Part shown: positions 1 to 9,900 of the stretch, piece by piece
Layout: each line of letters begins with the position of its first letter
Numbering within the stretch: the first letter of the stretch is position 1
DNA from: Oscillospiraceae bacterium
Lineage (GTDB): Bacteria; Bacillota; Clostridia; Oscillospirales; Oscillospiraceae
Length of the DNA stretch: 20,906 bases
Assembly (NCBI GenBank): GCA_017936205.1
Contig: JAGBGB010000263.1
Span: forward strand, 1 to 20,906
Direction: 5' to 3'
The notes under the pieces: generated by a model
Told to the model about the DNA's origin: nothing
What the model saw: only the letters and a program-made list of their open reading frames with translations
The model's database searches: none
Translations under genes and position numbers: made by a program

Positions 1-71
1 ATATTGGGTAGTAAGCTTACGAAAGGTGATAGCCTAATATTTGTATAATATGGAAGGGGGAATATAGCAAT

Positions 72-3000
72 ATGAAATTTATAAAAACTCTCAGCATGTT
101 TCTTGTCCTCACTTTTTTGATCTGTCTTCTTCCCACCGTAGGCTATGGGGCTGAGGCTGTGACCGTCGGTAGCAGCTTTACCTACACCAAGGCGGACAAC
201 TGGGGCATGAATGACGGGATTTGGTCATGGCAATGGGCTCTGGCAGATTCTGAGGACTTTTCCGACATGGTCTTTACCACCGTAGAGGGGCAGGGAGAGG
301 TCTATGCCGCTGATTGGGAGAAGTATCCCTACTGTGCCGCTCGCAGTGGTGGCATCAATGTCCACCCTAACATTGATGCAGATGCAGCCCGTGTATTTAC
401 GGCTCCGGCATCGGGGTGGGTTACGGTCAGTGCTTCTGTAGCCCGAACAGCGGAACTGGTGGTGGCGAAGAAGAACACCCCTACGTCCTTCCGTATTCTC
501 CTTGAAAATACCACGGTGTATCCGACCACGGGGGACTATCGGATCTTGACTTCCACTGCCACAGAGGAGCTCTCTGTCCGAGCCTTTGTGAAGAAGGGGG
601 AGAAGCTGCGTTTTATAGTAGGAGCTATGGGGAACCAGACCTCCGATGCAGTGAATCTCCAGACCACTGTAACCTATGACACGGTGGAAGCCAATGCAGG
701 AGAGATCCTCCGTGTGGGAGAGGCCTATGCCTTCAGCAAGACCTCTAACACATGGGGCACCGAGGATCCCCACTGGACATGGGAATGGGCCCTTGCGGGG
801 AAGACCGCCTTTTCCCCTATGACATGGCAATATGTGGAGAAATACAGCAAAAATATGTATGCCTCCGATTGGAACACCCACCCATATAACTATGTGGATT
901 CGCTGGGTGTAAAGCTCCATCCTGCAGAAACAGCGGATACGGTAAAGACCTTTACGGTTCCCCATACAGGGACGGTGAAGCTGAGCACAGAGGTATCCCG
1001 CTATTATGCTCTTGCAGATGTATCCAATTCCGCTGCCAATGGAACTTCTCTGCGGATCCTTGTGAACAGCACCCAGGTCTATCCCCTGTATTCTTCTTAC
1101 CTTGTTCTGGATTCTGATGCCACTAAGAGCTTTGATGTTTCTCTCCCTGTGACCAAGGGGGATAAGATCCGCATCATTATCGGCAGCATGGGACAGGCCA
1201 CCAGCGATGCTGTGAAGATGTACAATACGGTGACCTATACAGACCTGACTACTCCGGAAATTTGTGTGGACGATCGGGACAGCTTCTCTGCAAATGAGAC
1301 CCAGTTCGCAAATAACGATATGGGAAATTGGAGCTTCGAGTATCGGGACAGTAATGACACCTTCGGCAATATGACATACCAGTATGTAGAAAAATACGGC
1401 AAGTATATGTATGCCACGGACTGGACCGAGCATGCCTACAACTATGTAGACAGCCTTGGAGTAAAAATGCACCCTGCCAAGACACGGGATGCGGTCAAAA
1501 CCTACACCGTACCTCACGACGGCCGGATCCGTATGGCTGTCCGTGTGGCACGGTACAATGAATATGTGGAGGAAGGGAGCAAAACCCCTACCTCTCTGGT
1601 GATCTACAAGAATAACGAACAGATCTGGCCCACCAACGGTACGCAGAAGCTCATCACCTCTACCACAGAGCTCTCCTTCAGCATCTCTGCAGATGTTCGC
1701 AAGGGAGATAAGATCCGCTGTGTGGTAGGCAGTGTGGGAAACACCACCAATGATGCCGTTTCCATGTATAACACCGTCTCTTATCGGGCTGTGGGGCTCA
1801 GGGAGCTGGCAGCCTTTATGGATCAGTACAACCAGCGGATCGATGTGATAGATGTTCGGGGAGATAATCTGAACAGTGCGGAGACCGCTTGGTCCTGGAA
1901 GCCTACGACGGCACTGGGCTTCACGGATCTGGCAACCTTTAACTCTCCTACGGATGCAAAGCTCCGCTATTCCAAAACACTGAAGAAATATGTGGTTGCG
2001 GTTTGCTCCTCCCGAGGCTTTATGGGCATCGTAGACTTCGCCACGGGAAAGAAGATCTGGCAGGTAAGCATTACGGATAGCTCCAATCCCCACGCTGCGG
2101 AATATCTTCCCAACGGCAATATAGCAGTGGCAGGCAGCATCGGAGGGTGGATCCGTGTATATACCGCCTCTCAGGGGAGTACCAGCTCTAAGTATACAGA
2201 AGTCGCTTTGCAAGGAGCGCACGGAGTCCTCTGGGATCCCGATCGTAAGGTTCTGTGGGGACTGGGAAATCAGTACATCACTGCTTATACCGTAGGGGGA
2301 ACGGCGGCAGCGCCTACCCTGACGGAAGTAAGCAAGTACCGTGCAGCCCTACCCAACGGAAATGGTCACGATCTGTCTCCGGTCTACGGAAACAAGGATC
2401 GGATGTGGATCAGTGCGGATTCCATCTATCAGTACGATATTCCCTCTAAGCAGTTCATCATGAGCTGTGATTACGGCACTGTGCTCTCCCGTGCGGGGGT
2501 CAAGGGCATTAGCAGCTTCCCCGATTCCACCACGGCGGTCCATGTCTTCCCCAACGACACCTATCTGGTGCACGATTCCGACCGTGTGTTCGTTACCCTC
2601 AGGGACAGAGGGGAATTCTATGGTATGACCCACAGCCATTCCACGGGAGCATATTATAAGGTTCGCAGCTGGATCTCTGCTTACAACAGCAGCCATGTGA
2701 ACCATGTGCCCCAGACCCTCTACGGGAAAGCAGCTACCTGTACGGAGCCCGGACTGACAGAAGGAATCCAATGCTCCGTGTGCGATGCCGTTCTTACGGC
2801 ACAGGAGACGATTCCTCCTACGGGACACAGCCCTCTGTATCAGGCAAACGGGGAACTCGGACATATCGTGACCTGTGCAAGCTGTGAGGCTTCTTGGGAG
2901 GAATCCCACAGCTATATAGACGGCAAGTGCATCTGTGGGGAAGAGGAGGAGAAGGAACCGATTCTCCAAGCCCAGTGGAAAATGGGTCATACGCTGAATC

Positions 3001-3896
3001 TGGCAAGCGATATTTCTGTGAATTTTGCAGTGAGTAAGTCCCTGCTGGAAGGCTTCGACATGGAAACAGTCTATGTAGAAAGCGTAATAACTACCTACGA
3101 GGGGAACGACCAAAGCGGCACGAGAACCGTGAAGCTGCTGCCTGTGGAGCAGGGAAGCTATTACTACTTCACCCTGAACGGCTTGACAGCAGTACAGATG
3201 AATGACCGCCTGTCCTCTGTCCTCTACGGAACAAAGGATGGTCAAGTCTACTACAGTGCAAGGGACGAATACAGCATTGCAGACTACGCCTACTCCCAGA
3301 TGGACAAAATCGGTATGCCTGAAACCTTGAAGACCCTCTGTGCCGATCTGCTCCGCTACGGTGCCAAGGCGCAGATCTTCAAGTCCTATCGCACAGATGC
3401 CCTTGCGGATGCTGCCATGACTGCTGCCCATAAGGCATATCTCAGCGACATCAACGGAGTTTCCTTCGGCAACACCAACCGCACTCTTGATGATGTAACT
3501 GCCCCCTGTGTTACATGGGCAGGCAAGGCTCTGGATCTGGCATCCAAGGTCACTCTGAAATTCGTGTTCGATCCTGCTGCCTACTCCGACAAGACGGAGG
3601 AATTGAGCCTCCGTGTCAGCTATGTCGGCATTTCGGGGCAAACAGAATCCGCTGTGATCACAGGCGCTGAGCTTTACAACCCTGAAAAGGGCTTGTATGC
3701 CTTCTCCTTCGACGGTCTCCTTGCAGCAGAGCTGCGGAGCGTTGTCAGTGCTCAGATCTATGAGGGCAACACCCCTGTTTCCTGCACCCTCCAATACAGC
3801 GCCGATACCTATGGCAACAACCGCACAGGAGACCTGCTCACTCTTTGTAAGGCTCTGTTTGCCTACAGCGACAGTGCAAAGGCATATTTTAAGTAA
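72..3896 (+). CDS. Large secreted protein: three tandem repeats, DUF6528-like beta-propeller, Cys-rich linker, duplicated C-terminal module
   Basis: Predicted exported protein of 1274 aa. Residues 1-28 are a signal peptide (Lys-rich start, hydrophobic core, likely cut after GYGAEA). Three related repeats of about 180 residues follow (about 30-205, 206-395, 396-574); each has Trp-rich starts, a VYAxDW/MYAxDW motif, a VHP/LHP/MHP motif and ends in GxxGNxTxDAV...TVxY. They look like beta-sandwich binding domains, but I do not recognise a named family. Residues about 578-873 resemble the DUF6528 beta-propeller family (SDAKLRYS-like motif, GGWIRVYTASQG, GAHGVLWDP, GHDLSPVYG). Residues 880-955 hold CxxC pairs with TGH spacers, common in clostridial exoproteins. 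Residues 973-1274 are the C-terminal module shared with two other proteins here. ATG at 72 follows GGAAGGGGG at 52-60. The gene probably shares a transcript with the next one. Function unknown; ligand or glycan binding is an inference. Confidence 0.85.
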   Translation: MKFIKTLSMFLVLTFLICLLPTVGYGAEAVTVGSSFTYTKADNWGMNDGIWSWQWALADSEDFSDMVFTTVEGQGEVYAADWEKYPYCAARSGGINVHPNIDADAARVFTAPASGWVTVSASVARTAELVVAKKNTPTSFRILLENTTVYPTTGDYRILTSTATEELSVRAFVKKGEKLRFIVGAMGNQTSDAVNLQTTVTYDTVEANAGEILRVGEAYAFSKTSNTWGTEDPHWTWEWALAGKTAFSPMTWQYVEKYSKNMYASDWNTHPYNYVDSLGVKLHPAETADTVKTFTVPHTGTVKLSTEVSRYYALADVSNSAANGTSLRILVNSTQVYPLYSSYLVLDSDATKSFDVSLPVTKGDKIRIIIGSMGQATSDAVKMYNTVTYTDLTTPEICVDDRDSFSANETQFANNDMGNWSFEYRDSNDTFGNMTYQYVEKYGKYMYATDWTEHAYNYVDSLGVKMHPAKTRDAVKTYTVPHDGRIRMAVRVARYNEYVEEGSKTPTSLVIYKNNEQIWPTNGTQKLITSTTELSFSISADVRKGDKIRCVVGSVGNTTNDAVSMYNTVSYRAVGLRELAAFMDQYNQRIDVIDVRGDNLNSAETAWSWKPTTALGFTDLATFNSPTDAKLRYSKTLKKYVVAVCSSRGFMGIVDFATGKKIWQVSITDSSNPHAAEYLPNGNIAVAGSIGGWIRVYTASQGSTSSKYTEVALQGAHGVLWDPDRKVLWGLGNQYITAYTVGGTAAAPTLTEVSKYRAALPNGNGHDLSPVYGNKDRMWISADSIYQYDIPSKQFIMSCDYGTVLSRAGVKGISSFPDSTTAVHVFPNDTYLVHDSDRVFVTLRDRGEFYGMTHSHSTGAYYKVRSWISAYNSSHVNHVPQTLYGKAATCTEPGLTEGIQCSVCDAVLTAQETIPPTGHSPLYQANGELGHIVTCASCEASWEESHSYIDGKCICGEEEEKEPILQAQWKMGHTLNLASDISVNFAVSKSLLEGFDMETVYVESVITTYEGNDQSGTRTVKLLPVEQGSYYYFTLNGLTAVQMNDRLSSVLYGTKDGQVYYSARDEYSIADYAYSQMDKIGMPETLKTLCADLLRYGAKAQIFKSYRTDALADAAMTAAHKAYLSDINGVSFGNTNRTLDDVTAPCVTWAGKALDLASKVTLKFVFDPAAYSDKTEELSLRVSYVGISGQTESAVITGAELYNPEKGLYAFSFDGLLAAELRSVVSAQIYEGNTPVSCTLQYSADTYGNNRTGDLLTLCKALFAYSDSAKAYFK
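159..1793 (+). repeat. Three tandem ~180-residue repeats inside the first exoprotein
   Basis: Coding repeats starting near 159, 687 and 1257. Copies 2 and 3 are closest: both contain the residues YVEKY then MYA, then YNYVDSLGVK, then HPA, and both end in a KGDKIR...GNxTxDAV-type segment. Copy 1 keeps the same frame of Trp, HP and Gly-Asn landmarks but is more diverged. At DNA level the copies differ by many synonymous changes, so this is an old duplication. A binding role is inferred from the beta-rich, Trp-rich pattern only. Confidence 0.75.
2988..3893 (+). repeat. C-terminal module, copy 1 (direct repeat with 9280-10185)
   Basis: A 302-codon segment that aligns without gaps to 9280-10185, at a constant offset of 6292 bp. 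By my count 28 of 302 residues differ; one run at 3402-3487 is identical for 86 bp. The module itself has two related halves: half A starts LNLASDISVNF and ends LCADLLRYGAKAQIF; half B starts LDLASKVTLKF and ends LCKALFAYSDSAKAYF. Shared landmarks are Y-F-T/S-x-N/D-GL-x-A in the middle and the helical LC-x-x-L-x-x-Y-x-x-x-A end. I know similar endings on clostridial exoproteins but no established function. Confidence 0.85.
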
Positions 3897-3933
3897 AGAG
3901 TATTAAAGTACAATCAAAAAAGGAGACTATGTT

Positions 3934-6900
3934 ATGCTGAAGAAAACGATTGCCATCGCGCTTCTCCTGTCCCTTCTGACAGGGCTGCTCCCATTGGCAT
4001 CTCCTCTCATGGCAGAGGCAGCTACCACAGGAGGAGCGATTTCCGTTTCCCCAACAACGGTTACCTCTATGTTTAATGCTCGTTCTAAGAATGTCCACCC
4101 CAGGATCCAGGCAGATCGGCAGGATTTTGACAGAATCCGCAGTCTGGTACAAACAGACCCCTACATCAGATCCTGGTACACAGGGATGCACAAATACTGT
4201 GTAGATATTCTTTCTACCCCTGTATACGATTACCCCGTTGCCTCGGGAAAGTTCCTCAGCACCGCCAACGAGACCACCAAGCGGATCACATGGCTGACCA
4301 TGGTCTATTACATCAGCGGCGAGCGGCAGTTTGCCGACCGTGCGGTTGCGGAGCTCCTGAACGCTTGCTCCATATCCGCATGGGATCCGGACAGCTTCCT
4401 CGGGGTAGCACAGATGAGCTACGGCGTAGGCATCGGTTATGATTGGCTGTATCATTACCTTACAGAGAGCCAGAGGAAGACTGTTGTCAAGGCTATCTAT
4501 GAAAATGCCATCTCCACCCAGGATTCCCCTCCCGAGTGTATGCAATGGATCAGCAATTGGGGCCCCTGGTGCAACTGCGGCCTGGCGGTTGCCGCAGCAG
4601 CGGTTTTCGAGGATTATCCCAGCCAATGTGCCAAGATCATTTCCAATGCCATAAGCAACATCCAGCTTTCCTTTGTGTATGGGCCCGGGGGCTCCTATCC
4701 CGAGGGACCTGCCTATTCTACCGTTGGTCTGAGCTTCACGGCAATGTTCTGTGATGCTATGGTCAACCTCCTGGGCACGGATTTCGGTCTGTCCGATACA
4801 GCAGGCATTCGGGAATCCGGTCGCTTCCTCATGGCTACCAATGGGTATATGAGTGCCTTCAACTTTGGCGACGGTGAGTCCCAACTACAGAACAATGCGG
4901 CCATGTTCTGGTATGCCTCACGGTACAATATGCCGGAATTATCCCTGTATCAACGGGAGAATCAGACCCACAACGGCCGCTACGATGTATACCTGTCTAT
5001 GCTGTGGTACGATCCGGAACTTGTGGCAGGGATGGATCGGGCAGAGCCTCAGCTGGATTATCTGATGCGGAACGATCATTATGAGAGCATTGCTTCCTTC
5101 CGCAGCTTCCCCGGGGATGATGCTATGATCTTCACCGCCATAAAATCCGGCTACAATCAGACCAGCCACTCCGACTTGGATATCGGTACCTTCGTCATGG
5201 AGGCTATGGGAGAGCTGTGGTTCATGGATCTGGGGAAGGACAGCTACAGCCTAAGCGGCTACGGCAATGTGGCAAAGGATGCTCGATGGACCTACTACCG
5301 CAAGAGAGCAGAAGGCCAGAACACCATTGTGGTCAACCCCGACTCCACAGGTGGGCAGGTCAGAACAGCGAAATGTCAGATCACGGATTACACCAGTGCC
5401 TATGACGGCGGACACGCAACGGTCAATATGCTGGGGGCTTATGACCAATACGGTGTCAGCTCGATCCGCCGCTCCTTGGCTCTCTTCGACAACCGCAGCC
5501 GTGTACGGCTGAGAGATGAGATCACCTGTACAAAGGCCTCAACGATCTACTGGTTTGCACATACGGATGCAAACATCTCCATCTCCTCTGACGGGAAGAC
5601 CGCGACTCTGACCAAGAACGGCAAGACCCTCTTGGCACAGATCGCAACTCCAAGTGAGGCGAAGTTCACCACCATGAACGCAAAGCCCCTTTCAACCTCC
5701 CCCAATCCCTCGGGGCAGAATGCCAACGAGGGGATCCGAAAGCTTGTGATCAAGCTGACTAAGACCACACAGACCAATATTACGGTTTTCTTCACTCCCC
5801 TGTTAAACCCGACGGATGGGGAAAAGGAGCTGCCCACTATGGGAGTATTCAACACAGACCAGCTTCTCAACAGGTATGATCCCTCTACCACCCTTACTCC
5901 GACGGAGGAGGGCATATACGAGATCTACAATGCAGAGCAGCTCTGCCTCCTGTCTGACATGGTAGCAGGGGGAGAGACCTTCACCGGGAAGACTGTCCGC
6001 CTAATGCAGGATATTGATCTCAAGGAGCGGAGCTTCCGTCCCATTGGGGGATGCGGAAGCGGCGTGAACTTCTCCGGCATCTTCGACGGGAACGGTCATT
6101 CGGTAAAGAATCTCATGATCTTCGAGCCCTCCGGGGAATTCGTAGGATTCTTCGGCAGTGTGAGGAATGGAGAGATCCGCTCCTTTGGGATTGACAGCGG
6201 TATTGTCACCGGAAGCATAGGCGTAGGAGGACTCATAGGCTTGGGGCACAATGTAACGGTAACAGAGTGCTATAACCGTGCAAATGTCATTGCCGCCAAG
6301 GGCTTTAGCGGTGGCCTCATAGGTCGCTTGGGCGGCACCTGCTCTGTCAGCAATTGCTATAACAATGCTTATGTGGATGCCTCCGATAAAATCGCCGGTG
6401 GGATCGTAGGCTTCCTTGCCGGCGGTACCAAGGCGACGATCCAAAACTGCTATCACACAGGTACTCTGACGGATACTGCAGGGCGGATCGGTATGATCGG
6501 CTACTACGGTACCGGGAGCAGCAACCCCGTTGCGGGGATCACCGTGACTAACTGTCGTTCTACGGTCCCTGTGAAGAGTGCCGAGATCGCAGATAACAGT
6601 ACCTTGGAAAGCTATTCCGGAACTCTTCAGCTCACAAAGGCACAGCTTGTGTCCGCCGCTGTAGGGCTTACAGATGCCTTTATCTATGACTGTGAGTGGG
6701 AAAACGACGGTTATCCCGTACTCTCATGGCAGTGTGATACGGTGCTTCCGGAGGATCTGGTTCTGCACACCGACGCAGAGCTCCGTCTGGTAGCTTATCT
6801 GGTCAACAGCGGTAAGGAGGACTTCTCCGGGAAGACCCTTACCCTTGCGGGAGACATGGATCTCCACTGCAGAGAATGGATCCCCATCGGCGGTAACAAC

Positions 6901-9900
6901 AGCACAGATGCAAGCAGCAAGAGCTTCCGTGGAACCTTCGACGGTCGGGGTCACAGCGTATCGAATCTGTACATTTCCTCCGGGTATCATTATGTAGGCT
7001 TCTTCGGCAGTGTCAATGGGGGTACGGTTCAGAATTTCGGTGTCCGCAGTGGCAGTGTTACAGGCGGCAATAAATCTGCCGGTCTGACCGGCTACATTAA
7101 CGGCACCATTTCCAACTGTTACAGCCGTGCTTCCGTCAGCGGAACCAGCTTTGCCGCCGGTCTGGCAGGCATGAGCGGCAAGAGTCAGATCTCAGACAGC
7201 TATGCCGTGGCAACGGTTACAGCCACAGGAGGTGCAGGTGGTCTTGTAGGCTACTATGCCAGCTCCGGTAAGAATTCCTCCATCACCAACTGCTACGCAG
7301 CCTGTACCCTGTCCGGGCGGTCCTCCGGCGGTTTGGTCTGCACCGTCAACAGCAGTGTGACAGGCTTTACCATCACCAATTCCTATGCCCTGAGCGGCCC
7401 CTCTCTCGTCAGCTCCACCGAGGGCTACAGCCTCAGTAACAGCTCCAGCCAATCTGCCGCCAACCTGAAGGCGAAGGTCACTGCCCTGGGCACAGCCTAC
7501 ACCTACGACACGAATCCGCAGTGCAACAGTGGCTATCCCATCCATGCCGCCTCTGTCTACGGCATGGGCGGTGTATCCGCACTGACTCCCGACAGTAAGG
7601 GCATCTATCAGCTCAACTCCGAAGACGACCTCCGCACACTTGCCTATATGGTCAATGTCCTTGGAGACAGCTTCAGCGGCAAGACCCTCTCCTTGAATAC
7701 GGATATTGACCTGGGATACAGAGAGTGGACTCCCATTGGAGGCAATGCTCGAGATGACAGTGCATCGTACAATGTATTTTCCGGTACTCTGGAGGGAAAT
7801 GGACATTGTATCCGTAATCTCTGCGTCGTCGGGAACCACAAATATGTGGGGCTCTTTGGAGCACTTGGGGGTGCAAGGGTCCGGAACCTGGGCATAGAAA
7901 GCGGCGTTGTTATGGGAGCGTCAAGGGCTGCAGGTCTCTCCGGCTACATCCGCAGCGGTACGGTAATAGAGAATTGCTACAATAAGGCAAATGTCAGCGG
8001 TGATGCCTCTATAGGGGGCATTGCAGGTATGATCAGCGGTACGGATTGCCGGATCCTGAACTGCTACAATGCAGGTGCTGTCAGTGGCAATGCAAGCTAT
8101 GCCGGTATTGCAGGATATTTGTCCAGTGCTGCCCAAGGCTGTCTCATAGAGAACTCCTACCATGCAGGTACTTGTCCCGTAGGTATTGTGGGAAACACCA
8201 ACAGTGCCGCAACAGGTACTGTGAACAATTGCTACAGCCTCAACACAGCACAATTGGTTGCCGGCTCCGACACCCTGTCTGTCACAAGCTCCAAGGTCTG
8301 CTCTGCCACAGAGCTACGGGACAGTACAGAGGTTCTGGGCTCCACCTTTGCAGAGGACTACTTTACCCGGAACCGTATGTACCCCGTCCTAACTTGGGAG
8401 AATGGGGACCGTCCCACATCCCTGCCTAAGGAGAATGGAGCCTATCAGATCGATACTGCCCATGAGCTGCATCTTCTGTCCTACTTGGTTCGTAAGGGCA
8501 ACACCTTCCAAGGAGAGACCATAGAGCTGAGGGCTGATATCGACCTGAAGAACGAGCTCTGGCTGCCCATCGGCGGTCTTGACGAGGATAAGGAGCATCT
8601 CTTCAAGGGCACCTTCGACGGCAAGGGACACAGGATCTACAATCTCAACGCCATAGAGCTGACTTTAGGCAATGCCGCCCTCTTCGGTATTGTGGATTCC
8701 GGTCGGATCCAAAATCTCGGAATCGAAAGCGGTACTGTCATGGGCAAGCTCCGCTGTGCCGGTCTGTGTGCGCAGATCCGCTCCGGTACGGTCATCAGTG
8801 GCTGCTACAATAAGGCACAGGTGTTCTCCACCTCCTATGGCGGAGCCATCGCCTCTATGATCAGCGGATCGAATTGCCGCATTGAAAACTGCTACAATCT
8901 CGCCCCGGTGTATGGGAGAAAATTCAACAGCTCCATTGCAGGGTTGGTCGGATTTATCTCCAGCTCCGGTCACAACAGCACCCTGATCAATTGTTACAAT
9001 GTAGGGAGCTATTACGGCTTTGTGGCAAATGTGAACGAGGCCGTAACCGGGGTAAAGGTCATCAACTGTCACAGCCAAGGCTCTGTGTACTACTTCTACC
9101 TCCCCAACGGGATCACTGCTACAGACTGTACACAGATCGATGCTCAGACCCTTCGGGGATATGCCCCCGTGCTGGGCGATGCCTTTGCAGCTGCTCCGGA
9201 GGGAGTCAACAGAGGCTATCCCGTCCTGAACTGGGAGCTTTCCACGGAGCCCCTTCTTGATAACAGTCTGAAGATCAATCACACCCTGAATCTGGCAAGT
9301 GATATTTCTGTGAACTTCGCAGTTGCCAAGTCCCTGCTGGAGGGCTTCGACATGAGCACAGTCTATGTGCTCACAGAGATGGATGCCTATGAGGGCAATG
9401 CCAAGATCGGCGCTACCACAGTTAAACTGCTGCCTGTGGAGCAGGGGAGCTATTACTACTTCACCCTGAACGGCTTGACAGCAGTACAGATGAATGACCG
9501 CCTTTCCTCTGTCCTCTACGGTACAAAGGATGGCCAAGCCTACTACAGTGCAAGGGATGAATACAGCATTGCCACCTATGCCTATTCCCAGATGGATAAG
9601 GCAGGTATGCCTGCGACCCTAAAGACTCTCTGTGCCGATCTGCTCCGCTACGGGGCCAAGGCGCAGATCTTCAAGTCCTATCGCACAGATGCTCTTGCGG
9701 ATGCTGCCATGACTGCTGCCCATAAGGCATATCTCAGCGACATCAACGGAGTTTCCTTCGGCAACACCAACCGCACTCTCGATGATGTAGCTGCCCCTCG
9801 TGTTACCTGGGCGGGCAAGGCTCTGGATCTGGCATCCAAGGTCACTCTGAAATTCGTGTTTGATCCTGCCGCCTACTCCGACAAGACGGAGGAATTGAGC

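Noticed and set aside
11..50. GTAAGCTTAC palindrome at 11-20 and TATAAT at 44-49 upstream of the first gene
   Set aside because: A start from this -10 would fall inside the ribosome binding site at 52-60, and no -35 lies at proper spacing. The 10-bp palindrome alone is too short to call an operator; the true promoter may lie outside the window.
225..2222. 665-codon open frame on the minus strand opposite the first exoprotein
   Set aside because: It lies fully antisense to a gene with signal peptide and clear domains; the translation has no recognisable domain and no ribosome binding site. Similar antisense frames occur at 2349-3794, 3889-4884 and 12977-13975 and follow from codon bias.
5899..9237. 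Repetitive region considered as a possible CRISPR or DNA-level satellite
   Set aside because: The repetition is at protein level (GLUG modules) with diverged DNA; there are no short identical repeats with unique spacers.
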